A stretch of 64,000 nt of DNA from Agromyces badenianii (GCF_003070885.1 NZ_CP028913.1:992001-1056000), one strand, 5' to 3'; shown: positions 9,682-19,609, counted from the first letter of the stretch. Notes: generated by a model from the sequence alone, not told the origin. A program made the numbers and translations.

Positions 9682-10647
9682 CTACTTGCCGCGCTCGGCC
9701 CGCTCGCGGGCGACCTTCTCGCGTTCGAGCGCATGCTTGATCGCCTCGCGCTCGCGCTTCTGCGCCTCGCGCAGTGCCTTCTCGGCCTCACGTCGCGCCT
9801 TCGCCGCCTCGCGGACCTCCCTGTCGCGTGGCAGGTCGAGCGCCGGCGGCAGCTCGCCTGGTGCTGCGGGGGTCTCGCCGGTTCCGACACGGCCGACGTG
9901 GTACTCGATGCCGTCGAGGATGCGCTGGAGCCCGAACTCGAAGTCCTCGTCGGTGTCACCGGGGTCCGTGCCGGGCGGTACCACGTAGCCGCCCGCGGCG
10001 AACAGCGGGCTCAGATGCGGGAATCGCTCCGACGTCACGAGTTCGGCGAGCGCCTCGAAGAAGCTCGTCCCGCTGATGTCCGCCGGGTCGGCCGCTGCCG
10101 CTGCTGCCGCGCCGAGATCTCGCTCCTGTGCGCTGGTGGCACGCCCGTAGCTCGTGAGCAGGAGCAGGGCCGACATCTTCTCGCCGTCGCTGAGCGGGAG
10201 TGAGCGCACTTCGCGAAGGAACCAGTCGACGATGAGCAGGCTGTTCGGCGTGATCGGCGCGCCCGAGATCGGGATGTCGACGAGCCACGGGTGCTCGCGG
10301 TAGGCGGCGCGCATCGCGAGCACCCAGGCCGTGACGCCGTCGCGCCATCCTCGTTCGATCGACTCGTCGGGCACGGGCGGCTCGACAGCGTCTTCCTGCA
10401 TGAGCAGGATCAGGTCGTCTTTGCTCGTGACGTACCGGTAGAGCGACATCGTCGTGAAGCCGAGCGATGCGGCCACGCGGCTCATCGAGACGGCGGGCAG
10501 GCCCTCGGCGTCTGCGATCTCGATGGCCGCATCGACGATGCGCTCGATCGACAGCTCGCGCTTCGGCCCGCGCTGCGGGTTGACCGCCACGCCCCAGGCG
10601 AGCGCCACACCTCGGGGCAGCTCGGGATCGCGTCGCTCAGGCGTCAC
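9682..10647 (-). CDS. TetR-family regulator with a long charged C-terminal helix
   Basis: 321 residues, long for the family (usually 190-240). The N-terminal helix-turn-helix spans about residues 30-75 (IVDAAIEIADAEGLPAVSMSRVAASLG, then FTTMSLYRYVTSKDDLI, the recognition-helix signature). A TetR_C-type ligand domain follows. The last ~60 residues are nearly all K/R/E/A in heptad-like order (KARREAEKALREAQKRE), a predicted coiled coil or basic helix. It is transcribed away from a DrrAB-type exporter across a 130-nt AT-rich gap with half-sites ACAGT/ACTGT, so it very probably represses that exporter. The GTG start at 10647 has GGAACC upstream. Confidence 0.88.
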   Translation of the reverse strand: MTPERRDPELPRGVALAWGVAVNPQRGPKRELSIERIVDAAIEIADAEGLPAVSMSRVAASLGFTTMSLYRYVTSKDDLILLMQEDAVEPPVPDESIERGWRDGVTAWVLAMRAAYREHPWLVDIPISGAPITPNSLLIVDWFLREVRSLPLSDGEKMSALLLLTSYGRATSAQERDLGAAAAAAADPADISGTSFFEALAELVTSERFPHLSPLFAAGGYVVPPGTDPGDTDEDFEFGLQRILDGIEYHVGRVGTGETPAAPGELPPALDLPRDREVREAAKARREAEKALREAQKREREAIKHALEREKVARERAERGK

Positions 10648-10670
10648 AGGGGTTCCGTTCTCGAGAGGTG

Positions 10671-10726
10671 TTGACGACAGTCTAGAACTGTGTATTACTT
10701 AAACAACAGTGCACCACATAAACAGT
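10671..10726. promoter_or_regulatory. Exporter promoter with TetR operator candidates
   Basis: The strip 10671-10740 is distinctly AT-rich. On the + strand a -35 TTGACG (10671-10676) and a -10 TATTAC (10693-10698) lie 16 nt apart. Between them sits the inverted repeat ACAGT-CTAGA-ACTGT (10677-10691). Further ACAGT half-sites occur at 10706-10710 and 10722-10726. A reverse-strand -10 (TAGACT, 10685-10680) lies within the same palindrome, so a bound regulator would block both promoters. Confidence 0.6.
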
Positions 10727-10777
10727 TTGCGCCATACGCAGGTGGACGCGGCGCAGACATGAGAGACGGGAAGATCC

Positions 10778-11689
<912 letters not shown>

Positions 11690-11694
11690 GCGCC

Positions 11695-12522
11695 ATGACG
11701 ACCATCGCCGCACCCGAAGCCCCCGTCGCACCCGCTGTCCCCGTCGCACCGGCTCGCGTCCGGCTCGGCGCGTTCACCGCCGAGTCGACCTTCATCGCGC
11801 GCAGCTTCCGCCACTCGGTGCGCGACATCGACGCGATGCTCATGGCGGTGCTGCTGCCGACGATGCTCATGCTGATGTTCACCTTCATCTTCGGCAACGC
11901 CATCGACCCGTCCGGCGGGTACGTCGACTACGTCGTGCCGGGCATCATCCTGCTGTGCGCCGGGTTCGGCGCCTCCTCGACCGCCATCTCGGTCTCGCGC
12001 GACATGACGACGGGCATCATCGACCGATTCCGCACGATGCCGCTGCGCAGCGGTGCGGTGCTCACCGGCCACGTCGTCGCGAGCCTCGCCCGGAACCTCG
12101 TGGCGACGGGGGTCGTCATCGCGGTGGCGCTCCTCGTCGGATTCCGCCCGGTCGCGACCCCGCTCGAGTGGATCGCGCTGGTCGCGCTCGTCGCCCTGTA
12201 CATCCTCGCGATCACCTACCTGTTCGCAGCGATCGGCCTCGCGGCCTCGAGCCCCGAAGCAGCGAGCGGCTACGGCTTCATTTTGCTGTTCCTGCCGTAT
12301 CTCTCCAGTGCCTTCGTGCCGGTCGAGACGATGCCCGAGTGGTTGCAGTGGGTCGCCGAGAACCAGCCGATCACCCCTGTCGTCGAGACGATCCGAGGGC
12401 TCCTGATGCACACCCCGGTCGGCGATCAGGGGTGGTGGGCGCTCGGCTGGTGCGCCGGCATCATCGCGGTCTCGGTCGTCTGGGGCGCCTGGCTGTTCCG
12501 CCGCAGGGCAGGCCGCCGCTGA
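11695..12522 (+). CDS. ABC-2 type permease, DrrB type
   Basis: Membrane partner of the preceding ATPase, 275 residues. The start is the ATG at 11695 (MTTIAAPEAPVAPAVPVAP), with a Pro/Ala/Val-rich cytoplasmic lead of ~25 residues. About six membrane spans follow (MLMAVLLPTMLMLMFTFIFG, YVVPGIILLCAGFGASS, MTTGIIDRFRTMPLRSGAVL loop, LVALVALYILAITYLFAAIG, GYGFILLFLPYLSSAFVPVE). The motif FVPVETMPEWLQWVAENQPITP is characteristic of ABC2 permeases of the daunorubicin type. The substrate is unknown; a hydrophobic toxin is likely given the TetR control. Confidence 0.92.
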   Translation: MTTIAAPEAPVAPAVPVAPARVRLGAFTAESTFIARSFRHSVRDIDAMLMAVLLPTMLMLMFTFIFGNAIDPSGGYVDYVVPGIILLCAGFGASSTAISVSRDMTTGIIDRFRTMPLRSGAVLTGHVVASLARNLVATGVVIAVALLVGFRPVATPLEWIALVALVALYILAITYLFAAIGLAASSPEAASGYGFILLFLPYLSSAFVPVETMPEWLQWVAENQPITPVVETIRGLLMHTPVGDQGWWALGWCAGIIAVSVVWGAWLFRRRAGRR

Positions 12523-12536
12523 GCGGTCGACGGGCT

Positions 12537-12571
12537 CGGATGCCGCGGTGCCGCCAGCACCGCGGCATCCG
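12537..12571 (+). terminator. Terminator after the ABC exporter
   Basis: Perfect 15-bp stem CGGATGCCGCGGTGC (12537-12551) and GCACCGCGGCATCCG (12557-12571) with a 5-nt loop, 14 nt after the permease stop. The outer arms are again an inverted pair of CGGATGCC / GGCATCCG. Confidence 0.9.
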
Positions 12572-12603
12572 CTGTTCGCCGACTGCCGGCCAGACCGCTG
12601 GTC

Positions 12604-12609
12604 TAGAAT
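12604..12609 (+). promoter_or_regulatory. -10 box for tsaC
   Basis: TAGAAT ends 9 nt before the tsaC ATG, so the mRNA would have a leader of about 2-3 nt or none. It separates the tsaC-wecA-atpI genes from the exporter, in line with the strong terminator just upstream. Confidence 0.6.
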
Positions 12610-12618
12610 CGGCAGGTC

Positions 12619-13434
12619 ATGACTGCCATCTACGACTGCTCGGTCGACTCAGAGCTCCTCACCGGTATGCGCATCGCCCGAGCCGCGATCACGCGGGGAG
12701 AACTCGTCGTGATCCCCACCGACACGGTCTACGGCGTTGCAGCCGACGCCTTCAACGCGAAAGCCGTGACCCGGCTGCTCGAGGCGAAGGGCCGCGAGCG
12801 CACCTCGCCGCCGCCAGTGCTGATCCCCGGCATTCCCACGCTCGACGCGCTCGCGAGCGAGGTGCCGCCGGCCGTCAGGCTGCTGGTCGAGGAGTTCTGG
12901 CCGGGTGGGCTCACCGTGATCCTGCACGCTCAGCCCTCGCTGCAATGGGATCTCGGCGAGACGCGCGGCACCGTGGCGCTGCGCATGCCGGCCAACCCGA
13001 TCGCCCTCGAGCTGCTCGCCGAGACCGGACCGCTCGCGGTCTCCTCGGCGAACCTGTCGGGCATGCCGTCGGCGACGTCGGCGGCCGATGCCGCCGAGAT
13101 GCTGGGTGACGCGGTCACCGCATACCTCGACGGCGGCCCCGCCGGGGTGTCGTACGAGCCGGTCGGCGAACGAGTGGGCGACACCTCCTCGACGATCATC
13201 GACGCGACGGCGCTCGCCCACGAGGGCGGACGCCTGCGCATCGTGCGTGCGGGCGTGATCACCCGCGAGCGCATCGCCGCGGTCGTGGGGGAGGAGCTTC
13301 TCGAGCCCGCGGGCGGCGCCGCCGCCGGGAGCGACGACGCCCCTGCCGGCGACGACGACGCCGCGGCATCCGAGGAGCCCGCGAGCCTCGACGCCGCGCC
13401 ATCCGCCGACGAAGCGGACACCACCACCACATGA
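12619..13434 (+). CDS. tsaC: L-threonylcarbamoyladenylate synthase
   Basis: Makes threonylcarbamoyl-AMP from Thr, bicarbonate and ATP for the t6A modification of ANN-decoding tRNAs (Sua5/YciO/YrdC family). It has 271 residues. The N-terminal ~205 form the catalytic domain with VVIPTDTVYGVAADAF and the AMP-site SSANLSGMPSA. The last ~50 residues are an Asp/Ala/Ser-rich acidic tail with no visible fold. It lacks the Sua5 C-terminal domain, so it is the TsaC type. The stop overlaps the next gene by 4 nt. Confidence 0.93.
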   Translation: MTAIYDCSVDSELLTGMRIARAAITRGELVVIPTDTVYGVAADAFNAKAVTRLLEAKGRERTSPPPVLIPGIPTLDALASEVPPAVRLLVEEFWPGGLTVILHAQPSLQWDLGETRGTVALRMPANPIALELLAETGPLAVSSANLSGMPSATSAADAAEMLGDAVTAYLDGGPAGVSYEPVGERVGDTSSTIIDATALAHEGGRLRIVRAGVITRERIAAVVGEELLEPAGGAAAGSDDAPAGDDDAAASEEPASLDAAPSADEADTTTT

Positions 13435-14723
13435 CCCTCTTCCTCGTACTGGCCCTGCTGACGGCACTCGTGACCTTCGGCGGATCGATCCTCGTCTGGA
13501 AGCTGAGCCTGAAGTACCGCCTCTACCCGACGATCCGCGAGCGCGACGTGCACACCCGGCCGACACCGCGGCTCGGCGGCGTCGCGATGTTCATCGGCAT
13601 CCTCGTCGCGTTCGGCGCCGCGGCGTTCATCTCGACACTCGGCTCGTCGCGGTTCTCGAACATCGCGATCGTGTTCCAGAACCCGGGCCAGATCCTCGCG
13701 ATCCTCGGCGCGGCGCTCCTCATCGTCGTCGTCGGCGTGGCCGACGACATCTGGGACCTCGACTGGACGACGAAGCTCGCCGCCCAGTTCCTCGCCGCGG
13801 GCCTCATCACCTGGCAGGGCGTCTCGATCGTGTCGCTGCCGATCGGCGGCATCACCGTCGGGTCGTCGTGGATGTTCGCCATCATCACCGTGTTCGTGAT
13901 CGTGCTCGTGATGAATGCGGTGAACTTCATCGACGGGCTCGACGGGCTCGTCGCTGGCGTCGCGTTCATCGCGAACGGCGTGTTCTTCCTGTACTCGTAC
14001 CTCCTCGTGCAGCAGACCTCGCCGACCAACTACTTCAATCTCGCCTCGCTCGTGGCCATCATCCTCGTCGGCGCCTGCGCGGGGTTCCTCCCGCTCAACT
14101 GGCGCCCAGCGAAGCTCTTCATGGGTGACGCCGGGGCGCTGCTCATCGGCCTCCTCATGGCGACGTCCGCCGTCGCGGTCACGGGCCAGCTGAATCCGAC
14201 CGGTGTCGGTCTCAACCAGTTCGTCGCCGCGTTCATCCCGATCCTCCTGCCGTTCGCCGTGCTCGTGATCCCGTTGCTCGACTTCGGGCTCGCCGTGATG
14301 CGTCGCCTGCGCGCCGGCAAGTCGCCGTTCTCCGCCGACCGGAAGCACCTGCACCACCGGCTTCTCGACATGGGCCATTCGCACCTCAATGCGGTGCTGA
14401 TCCTCTACGGCTGGACCGCGGTCGCCTCGGTCGGATGCCTCCTCACCTATGTCTTCCCGGTCTACTTCCACATCTCCTCGTTGTGGGCCCTCGCGGCGCT
14501 CTTCGTCGGCTTCGTCATCTGCGCGGTGATCACCCTCGCCCCGTTGGGCAGGCGCAAGCGACTGACCGTCGCGGCAGAGGCCGAGACCCCCGAGGCGGAT
14601 GTCGCGGGGTTCGACGAGCTCGACGGCGTCGCGGCATCAGCGGGCACACCGCCGGCCCAGGGCCCGGTTCGCGCTCAGGACGGATCGCTAGAATCGGGCG
14701 ACCCCGAACCTGGAGCACGATGA
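13431..14723 (+). CDS. wecA: WecA-type undecaprenyl/decaprenyl-phosphate sugar-1-P transferase
   Basis: Polytopic membrane enzyme of the MraY/WecA family. In actinobacteria this position usually holds the transferase that puts GlcNAc-1-phosphate on decaprenyl phosphate, starting arabinogalactan or wall-glycopolymer linkage. It has 430 residues with about ten spans. The key motifs are the Mg-binding VGVADDIWDLDW, NFIDGLDGLVAG and the cytoplasmic HLHHRLLDMGHSH, the WecA-specific His motif. It overlaps tsaC and the next gene by ATGA, so the three are translationally coupled. The C-terminal 40 residues are a disordered tail. Confidence 0.9.
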   Translation: MTLFLVLALLTALVTFGGSILVWKLSLKYRLYPTIRERDVHTRPTPRLGGVAMFIGILVAFGAAAFISTLGSSRFSNIAIVFQNPGQILAILGAALLIVVVGVADDIWDLDWTTKLAAQFLAAGLITWQGVSIVSLPIGGITVGSSWMFAIITVFVIVLVMNAVNFIDGLDGLVAGVAFIANGVFFLYSYLLVQQTSPTNYFNLASLVAIILVGACAGFLPLNWRPAKLFMGDAGALLIGLLMATSAVAVTGQLNPTGVGLNQFVAAFIPILLPFAVLVIPLLDFGLAVMRRLRAGKSPFSADRKHLHHRLLDMGHSHLNAVLILYGWTAVASVGCLLTYVFPVYFHISSLWALAALFVGFVICAVITLAPLGRRKRLTVAAEAETPEADVAGFDELDGVAASAGTPPAQGPVRAQDGSLESGDPEPGAR

Positions 14724-15196
14724 ACGACGCACGAGCTGAAGCCGACCGCACCCCGACCTCGAACCCCGTACTGCGCAGGGCGCTCGCATGGGGAGCCCTG
14801 CTCGCCGGGGTGATCCTCGTCGTCAGCGCGGTGCTCGGCCTCGTGTTCGCGGGCGTTCCCGGGCTGCTCGGCGCCCTGATCGGCACACTCATGGCCGTGG
14901 TCTTCATGGGCATCACCGCGGCGAGCATCCTCGGCGCCAACCGATTCGCCTCGAGCGACCTCTTCGTCGGTGCGTTCTTCGGCATCGTGCTCGGCGGCTG
15001 GATCCTGAAGTTCATCGTCTTCATCGTGCTCGTCGTCGTGCTGCGCGACGCCGACTGGCTGAACCCCACGGTGCTCTTCCTGAGCCTCGTCGCCGGCGTG
15101 CTCGCCTCACTCGTGGTCGACGTGCTCGTCGTGGCGAAGTCGCGCCTGCCGTACGTGAGCGACGTCGAACTGCCCAAGGCGCCCACCGAGGAATGA
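14720..15196 (+). CDS. AtpI-like membrane protein ahead of the ATP synthase operon
   Basis: 158 residues with four hydrophobic spans (ALAWGALLAGVILVVSAVLG, LIGTLMAVVFMGITAASILG, LFVGAFFGIVLGGWILKFIV, VLFLSLVAGVLASLVVDVLV). It lies directly upstream of atpB, where AtpI, a c-ring assembly helper, is found in many bacteria. Actinobacterial versions diverge strongly, and I assign it by position and topology rather than by motifs. The ATG at 14720 overlaps the wecA stop and is preceded by GGAG. A separate promoter for atpB follows the stop, so AtpI may be expressed apart from the enzyme. Confidence 0.75.
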   Translation: MNDARAEADRTPTSNPVLRRALAWGALLAGVILVVSAVLGLVFAGVPGLLGALIGTLMAVVFMGITAASILGANRFASSDLFVGAFFGIVLGGWILKFIVFIVLVVVLRDADWLNPTVLFLSLVAGVLASLVVDVLVVAKSRLPYVSDVELPKAPTEE

Positions 15197-15230
15197 GACC
15201 CCTCGGCGATTCGTCGGTTGCCCGAAGTAT

Positions 15231-15239
15231 TGCTAGAGT
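15231..15239 (+). promoter_or_regulatory. Extended -10 promoter of the atp operon
   Basis: TGC followed by TAGAGT (15234-15239), an extended -10 just after the AtpI-like gene. No clear -35 is seen. Transcription would begin near 15246, leaving a leader of about 100 nt before the probable atpB start. Confidence 0.55.
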
Positions 15240-15343
15240 AATGGCGATCCCCCCACGGTTCTGCCCAGCTCACGCATGGGCGGCCGCGGTCCATGTTCGT
15301 CGCTGCGAGAGCCGAGCTCCACGCCCCGAAACAGGAGAAAGCG

Positions 15344-16156
15344 CTGCTAGCTAACGCTCTGAACCTGCTGGTTCCGATGTCAACCGATGATGGTGGCTTC
15401 CACGGGCCGTCGATCGACGAATTCTTCCCCGGGCCGTTGTTCTTCGAAGGCACCGACTTCGAGATCAACCGCATCATCCTCGTCCGCTTCGTCGCGGTCG
15501 TCGCGCTGCTCCTCGTGTTCTGGCTCGGCACCCGCCGCATGAGCGTCGTGCCCGGGCGCTTCCAGAGCCTCGTCGAGATGGGTCTCGACATGGTGCGTGT
15601 GAACATCGCCGACGACCTGCTCGGCAAGAAAGACGGCAAGCGCTTCCTGCCGATCCTCACGACGATGTTCTTCATGATCCTGTTCATGAACCTGACCGGT
15701 GTCATCCCGTTCCTGAACATCGCCGGCACCTCGACCATCGGCGTGCCGCTCGTGCTCGCGATCGTCGCCTACGTCACCTTCATCTACGCGGGCGTCAAGA
15801 AGAGCCCGAAGAACTTCTTCAAGAACTCGCTCTTCCCTTCGGGTGTTCCGTGGCCGGTGTACATCATCGTCACGCCGATCGAGCTCATCTCGACGTTCGT
15901 GATCCGCCCGATCACCCTCACGCTCCGACTCATGATGAACATGATCGTCGGGCACCTCCTGCTCGTGCTCTTCTTCGCGGCGACCCAGTTCTTCGTCGTG
16001 CAGATGAGTGGATGGTGGACCCTCCTCGGTGTCGGAACGCTGGCCTTCGGCTTCGCCTTCACGCTGTTCGAGATCCTCGTCGCCGTCCTGCAGGCCTACG
16101 TCTTCGCACTCCTCACCGCGGTCTACATCCAGCTCGCGGTCGCAGAAGAGCACTGA
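15344..16156 (+). CDS. atpB: ATP synthase subunit a
   Basis: Proton-channel subunit of Fo. The family region begins STDDGGFHGPSIDEFFPG; the essential channel Arg is in ITLTLRLMMNMIVGHLL, and five to six spans are present. The start is uncertain. AGGAG at 15333-15337 is ideally spaced (6 nt) for a CTG at 15344, giving LLANALNLLVP... (270 residues). ATG codons at 15293 (longer by 17 codons, N-terminus FVAARAELHAPKQEKA not family-like) and at 15377 (shorter by 11) have no ribosome site. I place the start at 15344 with moderate confidence. Confidence 0.9.
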   Translation: MLANALNLLVPMSTDDGGFHGPSIDEFFPGPLFFEGTDFEINRIILVRFVAVVALLLVFWLGTRRMSVVPGRFQSLVEMGLDMVRVNIADDLLGKKDGKRFLPILTTMFFMILFMNLTGVIPFLNIAGTSTIGVPLVLAIVAYVTFIYAGVKKSPKNFFKNSLFPSGVPWPVYIIVTPIELISTFVIRPITLTLRLMMNMIVGHLLLVLFFAATQFFVVQMSGWWTLLGVGTLAFGFAFTLFEILVAVLQAYVFALLTAVYIQLAVAEEH

Positions 16157-16186
16157 GCCCGGGCATCCGCCCAGAACATTCCCTAG

Positions 16187-16435
<249 letters not shown>

Positions 16436-16463
16436 TCCATTCGCCGCAACTGAGGAGGCCAAC

Positions 16464-17027
16464 GTGCTTCATGCAGTACTGAGCGCTGCAACCGAGGGTG
16501 GCGAGACCCACAGCCCGGTGATTCCGGAGTCGTACGACATCATCTGGTCGTCGGTCTGCTTCATCATCATCCTCATCTTCTTCTGGAAGTACGTGCTGCC
16601 GCGCGTGCAGAAGCTGCTCGACGAGCGCGGCGAGGCGATCGAGGGCAACATCGCGAAGGCCGACGAGGCGCAGCGCAAGGCGGAGGCGGCTCTCGAGGAG
16701 TACACCGCCCAGCTCGCCGATGCACGCGCTGAGGCCGGTCGCATCCGCGAGACGGCTCGCGACGACGGCAAGAAGATCGTCGCCGAGGCGAAGGATGCCG
16801 CAACCGTCGAGGCCGCTCGCGTCACCGCGAGCGCGCAGGCGCAGATCGAGGCCGAGCGTCAGTCGGCACTCGTCTCGCTCCGCTCCGAGGTGGGCACGCT
16901 GGCCATCGACCTCGCGTCCGGGGTCATCGGCGAGTCGCTCTCCGACGACGCCAAGGCGACCGCGGTCGTCGACCGGTTCCTCGCCGACCTGGAGGCCTCC
17001 GAGGTCGCCGCCGGAGGGAAGAAGTAG
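16464..17027 (+). CDS. atpF: ATP synthase subunit b
   Basis: Peripheral-stalk subunit: one N-terminal span (residues ~25-45, IIWSSVCFIIILIFFWKYVL), then a long charged coiled coil rich in Glu/Ala/Arg. It has 187 residues, the usual length. The GTG start at 16464 has GAGGAGG 6 nt upstream. It ends 3 nt before atpH. Confidence 0.96.
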   Translation: MLHAVLSAATEGGETHSPVIPESYDIIWSSVCFIIILIFFWKYVLPRVQKLLDERGEAIEGNIAKADEAQRKAEAALEEYTAQLADARAEAGRIRETARDDGKKIVAEAKDAATVEAARVTASAQAQIEAERQSALVSLRSEVGTLAIDLASGVIGESLSDDAKATAVVDRFLADLEASEVAAGGKK

Positions 17028-17030
17028 TCC

Positions 17031-17825
17031 ATGGGTAGCGCTACGAGAGAGGCCCTGGCGGCATCGCGGTCCGCGCTGGCCGAGCTCGGTCGCGCCGAGC
17101 TGCCGGTCGCCGAGGCACTTCTCGCCGCCGGCCGGGTCATCGGCGAGTCCGCGCACCTGCGCAAGGCACTCATCGACAACGAGGCCGACGTCGCGCAGAA
17201 GCGTGCACTCATCGAGGCCGTGTTCGGCTCTCGTGTCCCCGCTGAGGCCGCCTCGCTCCTGGTGAGCGCGGCGTCGCGCCGGTGGTCGTCGGGCGATGAC
17301 TTCCTCGCCGGCATCGAGGAGATCGGCATCCGCGTCGCCGCGGACTCGGCTCCCGACGGCGTCGATCTCGACTCCGAGCTGCTCGCGTTCGAACGTGCCG
17401 TCGCGAGCGACGCCGAACTCGAGCTCGCGCTCGGTTCGAAGCTCGCCGAATCGGCGGCCAAGACGAAGATCGTCGACCGCCTGCTCGTGGGCAAGGCGTC
17501 GCCGCAGACGGTCGCGATCGTGACGCACCTCGTGCAACAGCCGCGCGGCCGCCGCATCGGCGAACTGCTCCGGCACGGTGCATCCGTCGTCGCAGACCAG
17601 CGCGGATTCGACATCGCGACGGTCACGAGCGCGGTCCCGCTCAGCGCCGCCCAGCTGGGCCGGCTCGAGCAGGGACTGGTCGCTCAGGCGGGCCGCCGGG
17701 TCCGCTTCGACACCATCGTCGATCCCGCCGTGCTCGGCGGGATCCGCGTGCAGATCGGCGACGACGTCATCGACGGCAGCGTCGCCTCGCGCCTCAGCTC
17801 GCTGCGGCAGAAGCTTGCCGGCTGA
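17031..17825 (+). CDS. atpH: ATP synthase subunit delta
   Basis: Links the b stalk to the alpha3beta3 head. At 264 residues it is longer than the ~180 of proteobacterial delta but normal for actinobacteria whose b and delta are separate. The C-terminal VDPAVLGGIRVQIGDDVIDGSV is the family signature (OSCP type). Start ATG 17031, 3 nt after atpF. A hairpin follows the stop. Confidence 0.95.
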   Translation: MGSATREALAASRSALAELGRAELPVAEALLAAGRVIGESAHLRKALIDNEADVAQKRALIEAVFGSRVPAEAASLLVSAASRRWSSGDDFLAGIEEIGIRVAADSAPDGVDLDSELLAFERAVASDAELELALGSKLAESAAKTKIVDRLLVGKASPQTVAIVTHLVQQPRGRRIGELLRHGASVVADQRGFDIATVTSAVPLSAAQLGRLEQGLVAQAGRRVRFDTIVDPAVLGGIRVQIGDDVIDGSVASRLSSLRQKLAG

Positions 17826-17885
17826 CGCCGGTTGAAACGACCGGCGTCCGCGCCGCGACACACCAGTAGCTGTACAACCGGTACA
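17824..17885 (+). promoter_or_regulatory. Hairpins between atpH and atpA
   Basis: A 9-bp stem GACGCCGGT (17824-17832) / ACCGGCGTC (17840-17848) begins at the atpH stop. A second small inverted repeat, TGTAC-AACCG-GTACA, lies at 17871-17885, just before the purine-rich ribosome site GAAAAAGGGAAAAG of atpA. These could set RNA processing or stoichiometry, because atpA-atpD are needed three per complex. Confidence 0.55.
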
Positions 17886-17902
17886 GAAAAAGGGAAAAGA
17901 CA

Positions 17903-19543
17903 ATGGCAGAACTCACCATCAGCCCCGACGAGATCCGTTCGGCTCTCTCGGAGTTCGTCTCGTCGTACGAGCCGGGCCAGGCGCAGAAGACCGAGGTCGG
18001 ATATGTGACCGACGCCGCTGACGGCATCGCCCACGTCGAAGGCCTGCCATCGGTCATGGCGAACGAGCTCATCCGCTTCGCGGACGGGACGCTCGGCCTC
18101 GCGCAGAACCTCGACGAAGACGAGATCGGCGTCGTCGTGCTCGGCGAGTTCACCGGCATCGAAGAGGGCATGGAGGTGACCCGCACGGGCGAGGTCCTCT
18201 CCGTCCCGGTCGGTGAGGGCTACCTCGGCCGTGTCGTCGACCCGCTCGGCAACCCGATCGACGGCCTCGGAGAGATCACCGGCATCGAGGGCCGTCGCGC
18301 CCTCGAGCTGCAGGCGCCCGGCGTCATGCAGCGCAAGTCGGTGCACGAGCCGCTGCAGACCGGCATCAAGGCCATCGACGCGATGATCCCGGTGGGTCGC
18401 GGCCAGCGTCAGCTCATCATCGGCGACCGCCAGACCGGCAAGACCGCCATCGCGATCGACACGATCATCAACCAGAAGGCCAACTGGGAGTCGGGCGATC
18501 CCTCCAAGCAGGTGCGCTGCATCTACGTCGCGGTCGGCCAGAAGGGCTCGACCATCGCCTCGGTGAAGGGCGCCCTCGAAGACGCCGGAGCCATGGAGTA
18601 CACGACGATCGTCGCGGCTCCCGCCTCCGACCCCGCCGGCTTCAAGTACCTCGCGCCGTACACGGGCTCGGCCATCGGCCAGCACTGGATGTACGACTCC
18701 AAGCACGTGCTCATCATCTTCGACGACCTGTCGAAGCAGGCCGAGGCCTACCGCGCGGTGTCGCTGCTGCTCCGTCGTCCGCCGGGACGCGAGGCGTACC
18801 CCGGTGACGTCTTCTACCTGCACTCCCGTCTGCTCGAGCGCTGCGCGAAGCTCTCCGACGAGCTCGGTGCGGGTTCGATGACGGGCCTGCCCATCATCGA
18901 GACCAAGGCCAACGACGTCTCGGCGTACATCCCGACCAACGTGATCTCGATCACCGACGGCCAGATCTTCCTCCAGTCCGACCTGTTCAACTCGAACCAG
19001 CGGCCCGCGGTCGACGTCGGCATCTCGGTCTCCCGAGTCGGCGGCGACGCACAGGTCAAGTCGATCAAGAAGGTCTCGGGCACGCTGAAGCTCGAGCTCG
19101 CGCAGTACCGCTCGCTCGAGGCGTTCGCGATGTTCGCCTCCGACCTCGACGCGGCCAGCCGCCGTCAGCTGGCTCGTGGCGCACGCCTCACCGAACTGCT
19201 GAAGCAGCCGCAGTACTCGCCGATGTCGGTCGAGAAGCAGGTCGTCTCGATCTGGGCCGGTACGAACGGCAAGCTCGACGAGGTCCCCGTCGAAGACATC
19301 CTCCGTTTCGAGAGCGAGCTGCACGACTACCTCGCCCGCAACACCGAGGTGCTGAACTCGCTGCGCGAGACCAACGTGCTCTCCGACGAGACCGCGGGCG
19401 AACTCGCCGCAGCCGTCGACGCATTCAAGCTCGAGTTCCAGACGGGCGAGGGCAAGCCGCTCGCTTCGGTCGGTTCCGAGCAGTTCGAGGCGATCGCTGA
19501 AGAAGAGGTCGTCCAGGAGAAGATCGTCAAGGGTCGCCGCTAG
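17903..19543 (+). CDS. atpA: ATP synthase subunit alpha
   Basis: Non-catalytic nucleotide-binding subunit of F1, 546 residues. Walker [15 protein letters not shown] lies near residue 175 and the Arg finger region is in [11 protein letters not shown]. The N-terminus [20 protein letters not shown] is typical of actinobacteria. The ATG at 17903 is served by AAAGGGAAAAGACA. Both flanks of the gene carry hairpins. Confidence 0.98.
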   Translation: MAELTISPDEIRSALSEFVSSYEPGQAQKTEVGYVTDAADGIAHVEGLPSVMANELIRFADGTLGLAQNLDEDEIGVVVLGEFTGIEEGMEVTRTGEVLSVPVGEGYLGRVVDPLGNPIDGLGEITGIEGRRALELQAPGVMQRKSVHEPLQTGIKAIDAMIPVGRGQRQLIIGDRQTGKTAIAIDTIINQKANWESGDPSKQVRCIYVAVGQKGSTIASVKGALEDAGAMEYTTIVAAPASDPAGFKYLAPYTGSAIGQHWMYDSKHVLIIFDDLSKQAEAYRAVSLLLRRPPGREAYPGDVFYLHSRLLERCAKLSDELGAGSMTGLPIIETKANDVSAYIPTNVISITDGQIFLQSDLFNSNQRPAVDVGISVSRVGGDAQVKSIKKVSGTLKLELAQYRSLEAFAMFASDLDAASRRQLARGARLTELLKQPQYSPMSVEKQVVSIWAGTNGKLDEVPVEDILRFESELHDYLARNTEVLNSLRETNVLSDETAGELAAAVDAFKLEFQTGEGKPLASVGSEQFEAIAEEEVVQEKIVKGRR

Positions 19544-19558
19544 TCATTCCGAGGTTCC

Positions 19559-19609
19559 CTGAGGCTCTCGACGGGAACTGACCCCACCGGGTCGCGTCGA
19601 GAGCCTCAG
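19559..19609 (+). promoter_or_regulatory. 15-bp hairpin between atpA and atpG
   Basis: Perfect stem CTGAGGCTCTCGACG (19559-19573) / CGTCGAGAGCCTCAG (19595-19609). The loop itself contains GACCC-CACC-GGGTC (19580-19593), giving a two-part hairpin. It is strong enough to act as a partial terminator or as a 3' RNase barrier within the operon. Confidence 0.75.
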
